Below, piece by piece: positions 46,429 to 55,105 of a stretch of DNA of 64,000 nt. The DNA is taken from assembly GCF_000526675.1 (NCBI RefSeq), contig NZ_JAGN01000002.1:33558-97557 (forward strand). Direction: 5' to 3'. How positions within the stretch are numbered: position 1 is the stretch's first letter; every line of letters starts with the position of its first letter. A program made the position numbers and the translations under genes. The notes under the pieces are model-generated. The model made no database searches. It was not told the origin of the DNA and worked only from the letters and a program-made list of their open reading frames with translations. Source of the DNA: Atopobacter phocae ATCC BAA-285 (GTDB lineage Bacteria > Bacillota > Bacilli > Lactobacillales > Aerococcaceae).

Positions 46429-47694
46429 ATGACTATTGAATTTACAACACTTGGTGTATTAATTGGGATGGCCTTAGCTATTTTTTTAATTATAAAACAA
46501 GTCACACCTGCATATAGTTTAATTTTGGGAGCTTTAGTTGGTGGAGTAATTGGGAGTGGTGATCTAGCATTAACCGTCACCACAATGATTAGCGGGTCGC
46601 AAAGTATGATTCCTTCTGTCTTACGTATTATGACTTCAGGTATACTAGCCGGTTGTTTAATTAAAACAGGGGCCGCCGAAAAAATTGCTGAAGTTATTGT
46701 GACCAAAATGGGACAAACAAAAGCGATTATGGCGGTTGCGCTCGCTACTATGTTAATTTGTTCCGTAGGGGTATTTATTGATATTTCCGTCATTACAGTC
46801 GCTCCGATTGCTCTAGCAATTGGGAAAAAAGCTGGTTATAACAAGCCATCGCTACTTTTAGCGATGATTGGTGGCGGTAAAGCCGGAAACATTATCTCAC
46901 CTAACCCCAATACGATTGCCGTGTCAGAAGGTTTTAAATTAGATCTTACTGCACTAATCATTCGAAATATGATCCCTGCCATAGTTGCGTTACTCATTAC
47001 CATCCTTTTAGCGACTATTTTAACCAAAAAACAAGGGACACTAGTAGATGAAAAAGATTTAGAAAAAGGCGATCAAAAAAATTTACCTTCATTTTTACAA
47101 GCTATTTTAGGGCCACTTACCGTCGTTATGTTACTGTCACTGCGTCCTATTTTTAGCGTCGTAATTGATCCATTAATCGCTCTCCCAACTGGTGGAATCA
47201 TTTGTACACTTGTTTGTGGTCAACTTAAACAACTCAAATCATTTGCTGAATTTGGTTTAGGAAAAGTAATCGGTGTCTGTATTTTATTAATTGGAACAGG
47301 AACCATTGCAGGGGTGATTAAAGCTTCCAGCTTACAAGCAGATGTTATTCATTTATTGGCGATGACCAATATGCCGGCGTTTATTCTTGCTCCTATTTCC
47401 GGTATTCTGATGGGCGCGGCTACTGCTTCAACTACAGCTGGAGCGACAATTGCTGCTCAAACCTTCTCAGTACCCTTGTTAGATGCAGGGATTCCTGCTG
47501 TATCTGCTGGTGCCATGATTCACGCCGGTGCCACTGTGCTAGATTCTTTACCACATGGTTCTTTCTTTCACGCAACTGGTGGCGCAACGAATATGACTAT
47601 TAAAGAACGTATGCAATTGATTCCTTACGAAGCATTAGTGGGTTTAACTAGTACTCTTGTTGCGACTGTTTTATACATGCTATTTACTCATTAA
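46429..47694 (+). CDS. GntP-family permease (probable glycerate/sugar-acid importer)
   Basis: This 421-aa carrier has about 12 membrane segments. The GntP-like motif GGGKAGNIISPNPNTIAVSEGF and the pseudo-symmetric GAATASTTAGATIAAQTF and HAGATVLDSLPHGSFFHATG are conserved. Family members import gluconate, fructuronate, serine or glycerate. Being in an operon with glycerate kinase, it most likely imports glycerate. AAGGAG precedes the ATG. Confidence 0.85.
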   Translation: MTIEFTTLGVLIGMALAIFLIIKQVTPAYSLILGALVGGVIGSGDLALTVTTMISGSQSMIPSVLRIMTSGILAGCLIKTGAAEKIAEVIVTKMGQTKAIMAVALATMLICSVGVFIDISVITVAPIALAIGKKAGYNKPSLLLAMIGGGKAGNIISPNPNTIAVSEGFKLDLTALIIRNMIPAIVALLITILLATILTKKQGTLVDEKDLEKGDQKNLPSFLQAILGPLTVVMLLSLRPIFSVVIDPLIALPTGGIICTLVCGQLKQLKSFAEFGLGKVIGVCILLIGTGTIAGVIKASSLQADVIHLLAMTNMPAFILAPISGILMGAATASTTAGATIAAQTFSVPLLDAGIPAVSAGAMIHAGATVLDSLPHGSFFHATGGATNMTIKERMQLIPYEALVGLTSTLVATVLYMLFTH

Positions 47695-47722
47695 TCTTTT
47701 TTAAATACTTCCCTGTTTATCA

Positions 47723-47763
47723 AAAAAGCCAACCGCATCCGATCGGTTGGCTTTTCTTTTTGT
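47723..47763 (+). terminator. Terminator after GntP permease
   Basis: AAAAGCCAACCG and CGGTTGGCTTTT form a hairpin followed by a T-rich run. Confidence 0.82.
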
Positions 47764-48003
47764 AAAAAACAATTTTTTAAGTGGTGTGATCATTTCAAGC
47801 AACTATCTTTCTAGATTCATTTTTATCAATGTTTATAAGCGTTTTATATTGAAAATATCTTTTATTACTTATTCTTTTTTTGCTTCCTAAATATTTTACA
47901 GATTTTATATTTCTTTAACCCCACTCAATAGCCCCCCAATCTATTATTGTATATTTCAATTCATTTGTGTATAATAACCCTATTAAATCAAAGGAGGACA
48001 CTT
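47764..48003 (+). promoter_or_regulatory. AEC-permease promoter region with cre-like site
   Basis: TTGTAT (47947-47952), 17 bases and TATAAT (47970-47975) form the promoter. TATAAGCGTTTTAT at 47834-47847 matches 12 of 14 cre positions but lies about 100 bp upstream. No gene is seen in the 309-bp gap. Confidence 0.55.
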
Positions 48004-49068
48004 ATGAATATTTTAGAAGTGTTTATTAAAACATTAGAAACACCACAAATTAATACTGCAATTATTGCAAGTTTAGCCATTATTTTATTGGGGTATGCTT
48101 GTCGAAAAAGAGGTATATTCGATGCAACAACTGGTAAAACATTAACGAAAGTCGTTCTAACTTTATCACTGCCTGCATTGGCTTATAACGCATTTATGTC
48201 GGATATCAATCCTGAAACGTTTAATAACGGAATGGGCTTGCTCATCTGGGGCATCTTAATGTATCCTATTTTAATTGCTCTAACGATTCCTATTTATAAA
48301 AATTATCAAGGGGATGAAAAAACAGCATTACGTGTTCTATCCATTTTAGGCTCAACCACTTTCTTTGGTATTCCTATAGTAACTGCAATATACGGTCCAC
48401 AAGGTACTTTATATGCTTCCATTTTCAATATTGGCTATCGTATTTTCTTATACTCTTATGGTTATATCAAGATGAGTGGCCTACCAATGAAGAAAGAAAA
48501 TATTAAGCAAATGTTTTTAAATCCAATTGTTTTGGCGACTTTCTTTGGTCTATTTGTATGGATCACTCAAGCTCACTTACCACAAGTGATGGTGATGACA
48601 GAAGTAGATGGACAAATGGTCGAAAAGTCCGTTGCATTTCTTCGTATTGATCATACTTTGCCACAATTGTACCAAATTTTTAAATACTTAGGTGGACTAG
48701 CATCACCACTCGCATGGTTAGCAATTGGTTCAACATTAGGCGCTGTTAGCTTTAAAGAAGCTTTTTCTGATCAAAAAACATGGTACTATACACTTGTTAA
48801 GCTATTGTTCATTCCTGCCATCAATATTGCTATTTTATTTGTATTAAGTCTATTCAATTTCCCAATTAGTTTGATTGGATTAGGAACGGTTGTCATTATG
48901 ATGGCTACCCCTCCCGCAACAGTTGCTGTAGCTTATGCAATTAGTTTTGATCGTGACGCATTATTAGCATCTAACGCATCACTTTTATCTACATTAGGCG
49001 CTGTTATTATGGCACCTATTTGGATTGTTATTATTGAATTAATTGGCCAATTTGGCTGGTTTGTATAG
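48004..49068 (+). CDS. AEC-family (auxin efflux carrier/MleP-like) permease
   Basis: This 354-aa membrane protein has about ten hydrophobic segments and belongs to the AEC family, which includes the malate permease MleP of lactic acid bacteria. LTLSLPALAYNAFM and the C-terminal ATPPATVAVAYAISFDRDALLAS are typical. The start at 48004 is fixed by AAAGGAGG and by the promoter occupying the upstream in-frame extension. It pairs with a D-2-hydroxyacid dehydrogenase 15 bp downstream, suggesting transport of a 2-oxo or 2-hydroxy acid. Confidence 0.82.
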   Translation: MNILEVFIKTLETPQINTAIIASLAIILLGYACRKRGIFDATTGKTLTKVVLTLSLPALAYNAFMSDINPETFNNGMGLLIWGILMYPILIALTIPIYKNYQGDEKTALRVLSILGSTTFFGIPIVTAIYGPQGTLYASIFNIGYRIFLYSYGYIKMSGLPMKKENIKQMFLNPIVLATFFGLFVWITQAHLPQVMVMTEVDGQMVEKSVAFLRIDHTLPQLYQIFKYLGGLASPLAWLAIGSTLGAVSFKEAFSDQKTWYYTLVKLLFIPAINIAILFVLSLFNFPISLIGLGTVVIMMATPPATVAVAYAISFDRDALLASNASLLSTLGAVIMAPIWIVIIELIGQFGWFV

Positions 49069-49083
49069 AAAGAAGGTAGCTTG

Positions 49084-50082
49084 ATGACTTTAAAAATTGT
49101 AGCGTACGGTGTTCGTTCAAACGAAGTGCCATTTTTCAACGAATTAAACCACTATCAATTTGAATTAACTTTAATCGAAGATTTATTAACACATGACAAT
49201 ATTGATACAACAATCGGACAAGATGCTGTCTTGTTACGTGGAAACTGTGTCGCTGATCGTCAGAATTTAGAACAAATGAAAGAAAATGGTGTTCAATACG
49301 TTTTCACTCGAACAGTCGGCTTCAATCACATTGATATTGAAGCTTGCCATGAACTTGGACTTAAAACTGCTCGCGTACCCGCTTATTCACCTAATTCAGT
49401 TGCTGAATTATCATTGACCTTAGCTATGATGTTATTACGTCATACAGCTTACACTACGAACCAAACACGCCAATATGATTTTCGCGTAGACGCAGAAATG
49501 TTTAGTAAAGAAATTCGCAATTGTACCGTGGGCATTATTGGTACAGGCAAAATTGGCTTGACGGAAGCTCGCCTATTCAAAGGATTAGGTGCTACCGTGT
49601 TAGGATACGATCCTTACCCAAGCGAAGAAGCTAAAACGGTAGTACAATTTTTTTCATTAGACGAATTACTCCATTCATCGGATATTGTTAGTCTTCATGT
49701 ACCATACTTTAAAGGGCAAAATGATCAATTCGTCAACGCAGATTTCCTAGCAAAAATGAAAGACGATGCCATTTTGATTAATACGGCTCGTGGAGAATTA
49801 CAAGATAACCAAGCCATTTATGATGCGTTGACATCTAATCAACTAGGTGGATTTGGAACAGATGTCTTTGCTAACGAAGCATCCACCTTCTTTAAACAAT
49901 TTGATCAAGGAGAAGACCTACCTGATCCATCAATTCGTCAACTAGTTGATTTATATCCTAAAGTATTAGTTACACCTCACGTTGGCTCGAATACAGACGA
50001 AGCATTAAAAAACATGATTGAAACATCTTACGAAAACTTTCATGATGTATTAACAACCGGAACAACAGTCAACGCTATTTAA
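49084..50082 (+). CDS. D-2-hydroxyacid dehydrogenase (D-lactate dehydrogenase-like)
   Basis: This 332-aa NAD-dependent enzyme has GIIGTGKIG, catalytic Arg (NTARGELQD), Glu (DVFANEAS) and His (VTPHVGS). The overall form with long C-terminal helices is that of D-lactate or D-hydroxyisocaproate dehydrogenases. ATG at 49084 behind GAAGG. It is co-transcribed with the AEC permease and ends before a terminator. Substrate may be pyruvate, a branched-chain or aromatic 2-oxo acid. Confidence 0.86.
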   Translation: MTLKIVAYGVRSNEVPFFNELNHYQFELTLIEDLLTHDNIDTTIGQDAVLLRGNCVADRQNLEQMKENGVQYVFTRTVGFNHIDIEACHELGLKTARVPAYSPNSVAELSLTLAMMLLRHTAYTTNQTRQYDFRVDAEMFSKEIRNCTVGIIGTGKIGLTEARLFKGLGATVLGYDPYPSEEAKTVVQFFSLDELLHSSDIVSLHVPYFKGQNDQFVNADFLAKMKDDAILINTARGELQDNQAIYDALTSNQLGGFGTDVFANEASTFFKQFDQGEDLPDPSIRQLVDLYPKVLVTPHVGSNTDEALKNMIETSYENFHDVLTTGTTVNAI

Positions 50083-50100
50083 TTTTTTATATAAACATTA

Positions 50101-50131
50101 GCCAAGTTGATCATCGACTTGGCTTTTTTTA
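50101..50131 (+). terminator. Terminator after D-2-hydroxyacid dehydrogenase
   Basis: AGCCAAGT and ACTTGGCT arms are followed by T7. Confidence 0.82.
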
Positions 50132-50232
50132 TTCTAATTGAATCATCATATCGCACTGTAATAGGCTTTATCACTCATTCAATAAGTTTTTAATTCACCT
50201 CAAAAAAATTATTTGTTTCGTGAGCATAATAT

Positions 50233-50261
50233 TTTACTAATGATTAAAAACTAGGTATACT
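50233..50261 (+). promoter_or_regulatory. Nitroreductase-like gene promoter
   Basis: TTTACT (50233-50238), 17 bases and TATACT (50256-50261). Confidence 0.55.
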
Positions 50262-50297
50262 CAAATAGTACTAAATCGAACAAAGGTGGTTATAAAT

Positions 50298-50894
50298 ATG
50301 TCAAACTTTTTAGAAGCAATCAAAAATCGTCGTTCTATCTACGCTTTAGGACGCAATGTCAACTTATCAGAATCAGAAATCGAATCAATCATTAAAGAAG
50401 CTGTTAAGCAAAGCCCAACAGCCTTCAACGCTCAATCTCCACGTGTTTTAATCTTATTTGGAGAAGCTCATGACAAATTATGGGAAATGACTGAAGAAGC
50501 ATTAAAACCTTTAATGCCAGCAGAAGCTTTCCCAAGTACACAAGAAAAATTAGCTGGATTTAAAGCTGGTTTCGGTACAGCATTGTTCTTCACACATACA
50601 GATACTGTTAAAGGTTTACAAGAACAATTCGCATTATATGCAGAAAACTTCCCAATCTGGGCAGAACAATCAAATGGTATCGCTACAGCCAATGCATGGA
50701 CTGCATTAACTGAAGCTGGTTTAGGTGCCAACTTACAACATTACAACCCAGTAATTGACGAAGCCGTTGCATCAGAATGGAACGTTCCTTCAAACTGGAA
50801 ATTACGTTCACAATTAGTATTCGGCTCAAAAGAAGCTGAAGCTGGTGAAAAAGAATTCTTAAGTGATGAAGACCGTTTCATGGTTGTTAAATAA
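50298..50894 (+). CDS. Nitroreductase-family protein (Frm2/CinD type)
   Basis: This 198-aa FMN-binding nitroreductase-fold protein starts SNFLEAIKNRRSIYALGR, with SPTAFNAQSPRVLILFG and EAGLGANLQHYNP further on. These fit the short Frm2/HBN1/CinD group, known from lactococcal copper stress and yeast. It likely reduces nitroaromatics or quinones. The codons look strongly biased (GAA, CCA, TTA, GTT), hinting at high expression. The ATG at 50298 is chosen for AAAGGTGG nine bases upstream. It is monocistronic. Confidence 0.85.
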   Translation: MSNFLEAIKNRRSIYALGRNVNLSESEIESIIKEAVKQSPTAFNAQSPRVLILFGEAHDKLWEMTEEALKPLMPAEAFPSTQEKLAGFKAGFGTALFFTHTDTVKGLQEQFALYAENFPIWAEQSNGIATANAWTALTEAGLGANLQHYNPVIDEAVASEWNVPSNWKLRSQLVFGSKEAEAGEKEFLSDEDRFMVVK

Positions 50895-50907
50895 TTAAAA
50901 CTAAAAT

Positions 50908-50945
50908 ATAAAAAACGACAGATATTAATATCTGTCGTTTTTTTA
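50908..50945 (+). terminator. Terminator after nitroreductase gene
   Basis: AAAACGACAGATATT and its complement form a nearly loop-less hairpin followed by T7. Confidence 0.82.
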
Positions 50946-51008
50946 GTGTTCATCTTTTGATAGCTCACTCATTCAAAATGGGCATCTGATTATATTTGTG
51001 ATAAAATA

Positions 51009-51082
51009 AAATCGTCGTTTGTGATACACATTAACCTATTTTACGGATAGATGATGGAAGTGTATCACAAACGTCGATTTTT
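51009..51082 (-). terminator. Long inverted repeat, probable ato operon terminator
   Basis: The arms AATCGTCGTTTGTGATACAC and its near-perfect complement (TGTATCACAAACG-TCGATT) are separated by about 30 bases. A T run follows on the minus strand, 20 bp past the atoE stop. The stem is about 20 bp, longer than its neighbours. Confidence 0.65.
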
Positions 51083-51103
51083 ATTAAACGAGATTATTCA
51101 GTT

Positions 51104-52510
51104 TTAAATGAATAATAAGTATCCAATAACAATTAAACTTACGATTAAAACGCAAGGAATTGTATATGCAACGATTTGATTAAATTTAAGTTTGAAATTA
51201 GCTAAATAAGATAGTGCCCAGAATGGTACGATTAAGTTTGTAGTAGCATCACCCATTTGGTAAGCTTGTAAGATTTTACCGAAATCTGTACCAATTTCAA
51301 GTGTAGCTGGAATTAAGTAAGGCGCTTCGATTACGAATTTTGAACCACCAGATGGCACAGCGATATTTAATAATGCTGAGTAGATGTAAGCAAAAACTGG
51401 CCATGTTGTTTGGTTAGATACACTAACAAACAAATCAGAAATTACTAATCCTAATCCACTGTGTTCAATCATACCGAATATCCCTGCATAAAACGGAAAT
51501 TGTAGCACTAATCCCCAAGAAGAAATAACACCCTCTTTGAATAGTTGTCCATAATATTCAGGTCCTTGTTGCGCACAAAGTAACAATCCTAAACCAAGGA
51601 ATAAAAAGTTGAAACGGTTTAAGTCTAATCCTGCCACCCCAACTTGTGAGAGATGGTACAGACTGAAACCAAACATAATACCACCTGTCAAATACATTAC
51701 AATACGTGAACCATTCATTTTTTCAGCAGGTGTATTACGTGGAATAATAATTCCTTGACTACTTGTTTGGCTATTCATATAAATTTCATTATCAATTTCA
51801 ATGATGCTATCTTCATTTTTAGGATGAGCAACATAAGCGAAAATTAACGGAACTGTCATACATACAATAAGTAATGTAATGAATTGAACGTTCAATACAC
51901 TCTCTGTTAACGGAATAGAAACTGGTGTTAAATCTTTGTATGCTTCAGAAACAGAATTAATTAAATAGTTAGGTGTAGCTGAGTATAAAACCGCAGCCCC
52001 TGAAATACCTGATGTAGCTGGTAAAAATGTGAAGAATAGCGTTGACACGAATAATGGTGTATGAATTTTAACGCCTTTTTTACGAGCTTGTACTAATAAT
52101 TCTTTCCCAAAAACGATCGCAACCATCATACCTAATCCCCAATGGATAAATCCAAAAACAGATCCAATAATAACTGCAAAAATGAAAAATTGCGCACGTG
52201 TTTGAGGGATTTGAGCTAATTTTTTGAATAACTTTTGAGCTGGTGGTGAGCTGGCTACAGCGTTACCCGTTGCTAATAAGATTGACATTTGCATTGCAAA
52301 GGATAATAATCCCCAAAATCCGTCAATCCATCCGTTAATCACTCCGTTTTGAGTTGGTGTATCTACAAGAGTAGCATCAGTAAATACTAATGATAAAATC
52401 GCTACTAAAAATGTCAGTATAAAACAAATGAAAAGTGATTCTGGCATCCATTTCATGAAACCGTTAATATAACGATCCATCAAAGAGGGTTTAGTTGTTT
52501 CTTTGTTCAT
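51104..52510 (-). CDS. atoE: Short-chain fatty acid transporter AtoE
   Basis: This 468-aa carrier of the AtoE family has about twelve membrane segments. WMPESLFICFILTFL at the N-terminus and VPSGGSKFVIEAPYLIPA with WALSYLANFKLK near the C-terminus are characteristic. It would take up acetoacetate, butyrate or a similar acid for activation by the adjacent CoA-transferase. It is 4 bp downstream of the beta-subunit gene and the last gene of the operon. Confidence 0.9.
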   Translation of the reverse strand: MNKETTKPSLMDRYINGFMKWMPESLFICFILTFLVAILSLVFTDATLVDTPTQNGVINGWIDGFWGLLSFAMQMSILLATGNAVASSPPAQKLFKKLAQIPQTRAQFFIFAVIIGSVFGFIHWGLGMMVAIVFGKELLVQARKKGVKIHTPLFVSTLFFTFLPATSGISGAAVLYSATPNYLINSVSEAYKDLTPVSIPLTESVLNVQFITLLIVCMTVPLIFAYVAHPKNEDSIIEIDNEIYMNSQTSSQGIIIPRNTPAEKMNGSRIVMYLTGGIMFGFSLYHLSQVGVAGLDLNRFNFLFLGLGLLLCAQQGPEYYGQLFKEGVISSWGLVLQFPFYAGIFGMIEHSGLGLVISDLFVSVSNQTTWPVFAYIYSALLNIAVPSGGSKFVIEAPYLIPATLEIGTDFGKILQAYQMGDATTNLIVPFWALSYLANFKLKFNQIVAYTIPCVLIVSLIVIGYLLFI

Positions 52511-52514
52511 TCAA

Positions 52515-53159
52515 TTAACCTCCTACCTTATTGATTAGAGGAGCCTCTGTAGCGTTTTGTACATCTTCAAATGTATAACTTGGATTCAATTCAGTTACTG
52601 CAATACCTTCAGGTGTTACTTCCATTACTGCCATTTCTGTAATAATTAAATCTACTGCATTAGTAGCTGTTAGTGGAAGCGTACATTCATTTAAGATTTT
52701 AACGTTTCCTTTATTTGTATGTTCCATCGCTACGATAACTTTTTTCGCACCTGTTAATAAATCCATAGCGCCACCCATTCCTGGAGCCATTTTTCCTGGA
52801 ATTAAATAGTTAGCGATATTTCCTTTAGCATCAACTTGTAATGCACCAAGAACAGTTAAGTCAACGTGTCCACCACGAATAATTCCAAATGATAAAGCAC
52901 TGTCAAAGAATGCTCCTCCAGGAACGATAGTAGATGGTGCACCACCAGCGTTGGCAATATGTGGATCAAAATTTTCTTCTGTTGGTGAAGGTCCTAAACC
53001 AACAAAGCCGTTTTCTGATTGGAACATCACTTGTTTATCCTCTGAAATAAAGTTTGCAACCATTGTAGGTAAACCAATTCCTAAGTTTACTACAAAGCCA
53101 TCTTCTAATTCTTGGGCTACCCTTTTAGCAATATACTCTTTAATTGCCATTTTATCCAT
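52515..53159 (-). CDS. atoA: CoA-transferase subunit B (AtoA-like)
   Basis: This 214-aa subunit carries the catalytic Glu in QSENGFVGLGP (near residue 50), typical of the 3-oxoacid/acetate CoA-transferase beta chain. GGHVDLTVLGALQVDAKGNIAN is conserved. Two bp separate it from the alpha-chain gene. It moves CoA between acetoacetate, butyrate or acetate. Confidence 0.93.
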   Translation of the reverse strand: MDKMAIKEYIAKRVAQELEDGFVVNLGIGLPTMVANFISEDKQVMFQSENGFVGLGPSPTEENFDPHIANAGGAPSTIVPGGAFFDSALSFGIIRGGHVDLTVLGALQVDAKGNIANYLIPGKMAPGMGGAMDLLTGAKKVIVAMEHTNKGNVKILNECTLPLTATNAVDLIITEMAVMEVTPEGIAVTELNPSYTFEDVQNATEAPLINKVGG

Positions 53160-53161
53160 TT

Positions 53162-53821
53162 TTAATCATCCTCTCTTTGAACGATTGCGTCGACAAAAAT
53201 ACCTGGAACGTGAACAGCATCTTGGCTCATTTCACCAACAGATACAACTTGTTCGGCTTCAACCACTACATAATCAGCTGCAGTAGCCATAACGTTATTA
53301 AAGTTTTGAGTAGAACCATGGAAAGACATATTTCCAAAAGTATCCACAGTATTCGCAAATAAAAGTGCTACGTCTGCATGAAGTGGTTCTTCTAACAGAT
53401 AATCACGTTCTTTAATCGTGATAATTTGTTTTCCAACTGCTACTTCTGTTCCGACACCTGTTGGCGTTAAAACACCACCTAGTCCAAAACCTGCAGCACG
53501 GATTTTTTCAGCTAAAGTCCCTTGTGGAACTAAAACAACTTCAGTTTCACCGGCAAACATTTGACGACCTGTCTCTTTGTTTGTACCAATATGAGTAGCG
53601 TAGACTTTCTTAACTAATTTATTAGCAATTAGTAATCCAGTACTTTTATCAACAAAACCAGTATCATTACTGATTAATGTAATATCTTTAATGTTGTGGT
53701 CAATTAAGGCTTGAATTAATTGGTCAGGAGCGCCAACACCTAAAAAACCACCGATCATAATAGTTGAGCCATCTTTTATTTTAGAAATTGCTTGTTCGAA
53801 TGATGTTAATTTATTTTTCAT
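53162..53821 (-). CDS. atoD: CoA-transferase subunit A (AtoD-like)
   Basis: This 219-aa alpha chain has the [16 protein letters not shown] motif and [22 protein letters not shown]. It binds CoA together with the beta chain. It overlaps the thiolase gene by 11 bp, so translation is coupled. Confidence 0.93.
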   Translation of the reverse strand: MKNKLTSFEQAISKIKDGSTIMIGGFLGVGAPDQLIQALIDHNIKDITLISNDTGFVDKSTGLLIANKLVKKVYATHIGTNKETGRQMFAGETEVVLVPQGTLAEKIRAAGFGLGGVLTPTGVGTEVAVGKQIITIKERDYLLEEPLHADVALLFANTVDTFGNMSFHGSTQNFNNVMATAADYVVVEAEQVVSVGEMSQDAVHVPGIFVDAIVQREDD

Positions 53822-54998
53822 AGTTTTTCACCACCAATGAGATTCCTTGTCCGCCACCAATACATAAAGTAGCTAAACCATAAGTTCCAGAACGTTTTTT
53901 CAATTCATGAACAAGTGTTACAAGAATACGCGCACCACTCGCTCCGATTGGATGTCCTAATGCGATTGCACCACCGTTAACATTTACTTTAGCAGGATCT
54001 AATTGTAAATCTTGCATAACAGCCATTGCTTGAGAAGCGAACGCTTCATTTGCTTCAACTAAATCAAGATCTTCAACTGTGATATTTGCTTTTTCAAGCG
54101 CTTTTTGAGAAGCAGGAATTGGGCCTAATCCCATAACAGTAGGGTCAACTCCGGCACTTGCATAAGATTGAATTGTAACTAGAGGAGTCATACCTAATTC
54201 TTCTGCTTTTTCTTTGCTCATAAGAACTAATATTGCAGCTCCATCATTGATTCCTGATGCATTTCCAGCGGTAACCGTACCTTCTTTAGTGAACGCAGGA
54301 CGTAATTTATTTAAGCTTTCGATTGTTGCACCGAGACGTGGATATTCATCTTCACTGAAGATTAAATCATCACCTTTTCTCTTAGGAATAGTGATTGGAA
54401 TAATTTCTTCTTTGAATCTTCCATTTTTCAAAGCTTCTTCAGCTTTCTTTTGACTATTTAATGCAAACTCATCTTGAGCTTCTCGAGTCCAACCATATTG
54501 TTGAGCAATATTTTCTGCAGTAATTCCCATATGATAGTTATTGAATGAATCAGTTAAACCATCAGATAATAATGTATCTACAGCAGATTGGTTACCCATT
54601 CTGTAACCCCAACGTGCATTAGGTAAAACATAAGGTGAACGACTCATATTTTCTGTACCACCAACAACAACGACATCGGCATCTCCAAGTAAAATGCTTT
54701 GTGCTCCTAAAACAACGCTTTTTAAACCTGATCCACAAACCTTGTTTACTGTAAATGCAGTTTTTTCAACAGGGATACCTGTTTTAACAGCGATTTGTCG
54801 AGCAACGTTTTGTCCTAAACCAGCACTCAAAACATTCCCAATAATGACTTCATCAACTAATTCTGGACTTAGTTGAATTTTCTTTAAAGTTTCTTTCAAT
54901 ACAGATGTAGCTAAATCGACTGCCTCGATTCCCTTAAATGTACCACCAAAACTTCCTATAGGTGTTCTTTGTGCAGCAACAATGACAACTTCTTTCAT
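53811..54998 (-). CDS. atoB: Acetyl-CoA acetyltransferase (thiolase)
   Basis: This 395-aa thiolase II has the acyl-accepting Cys in [11 protein letters not shown] (near residue 88), the His in [14 protein letters not shown] and the second Cys in LCIGGGQGI. It interconverts two acetyl-CoA and acetoacetyl-CoA. The start at 54998 ([11 protein letters not shown]) lies six bases after GAGAGGTG; the GTG at 55007 is part of that site. It is the first gene of the ato operon, divergent from a LysR regulator. Confidence 0.94.
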   Translation of the reverse strand: MKEVVIVAAQRTPIGSFGGTFKGIEAVDLATSVLKETLKKIQLSPELVDEVIIGNVLSAGLGQNVARQIAVKTGIPVEKTAFTVNKVCGSGLKSVVLGAQSILLGDADVVVVGGTENMSRSPYVLPNARWGYRMGNQSAVDTLLSDGLTDSFNNYHMGITAENIAQQYGWTREAQDEFALNSQKKAEEALKNGRFKEEIIPITIPKRKGDDLIFSEDEYPRLGATIESLNKLRPAFTKEGTVTAGNASGINDGAAILVLMSKEKAEELGMTPLVTIQSYASAGVDPTVMGLGPIPASQKALEKANITVEDLDLVEANEAFASQAMAVMQDLQLDPAKVNVNGGAIALGHPIGASGARILVTLVHELKKRSGTYGLATLCIGGGQGISLVVKNYEK

Positions 54999-55029
54999 TT
55001 TCATCACCTCTCATATTTGATAGCTAAAG

Positions 55030-55086
55030 TGTAACCGATTGCAATTTGAAAAGCGACAACATTCATGTTATTGTTATGTATAACAA
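55030..55086. promoter_or_regulatory. ato / lysR divergent control region: cre site and LysR-type palindrome
   Basis: TGTAACCGATTGCA (55030-55043) fits the looser cre consensus at all fixed positions, 32 bp upstream of the thiolase start. TTGTTAT-GT-ATAACAA (55071-55086) is a perfect 7-bp inverted repeat with T-N-A ends, a likely LysR-family binding box, just before the regulator's ribosome site. Confidence 0.6.
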
Positions 55087-55105
55087 CTTGTTATAGGAGG
55101 TCAAA

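Noticed and set aside
47947..48003. N-terminal extension of the AEC permease
   Set aside because: The TTG start of that extension is the -35 box of the promoter; AAAGGAGG marks 48004 as the start.
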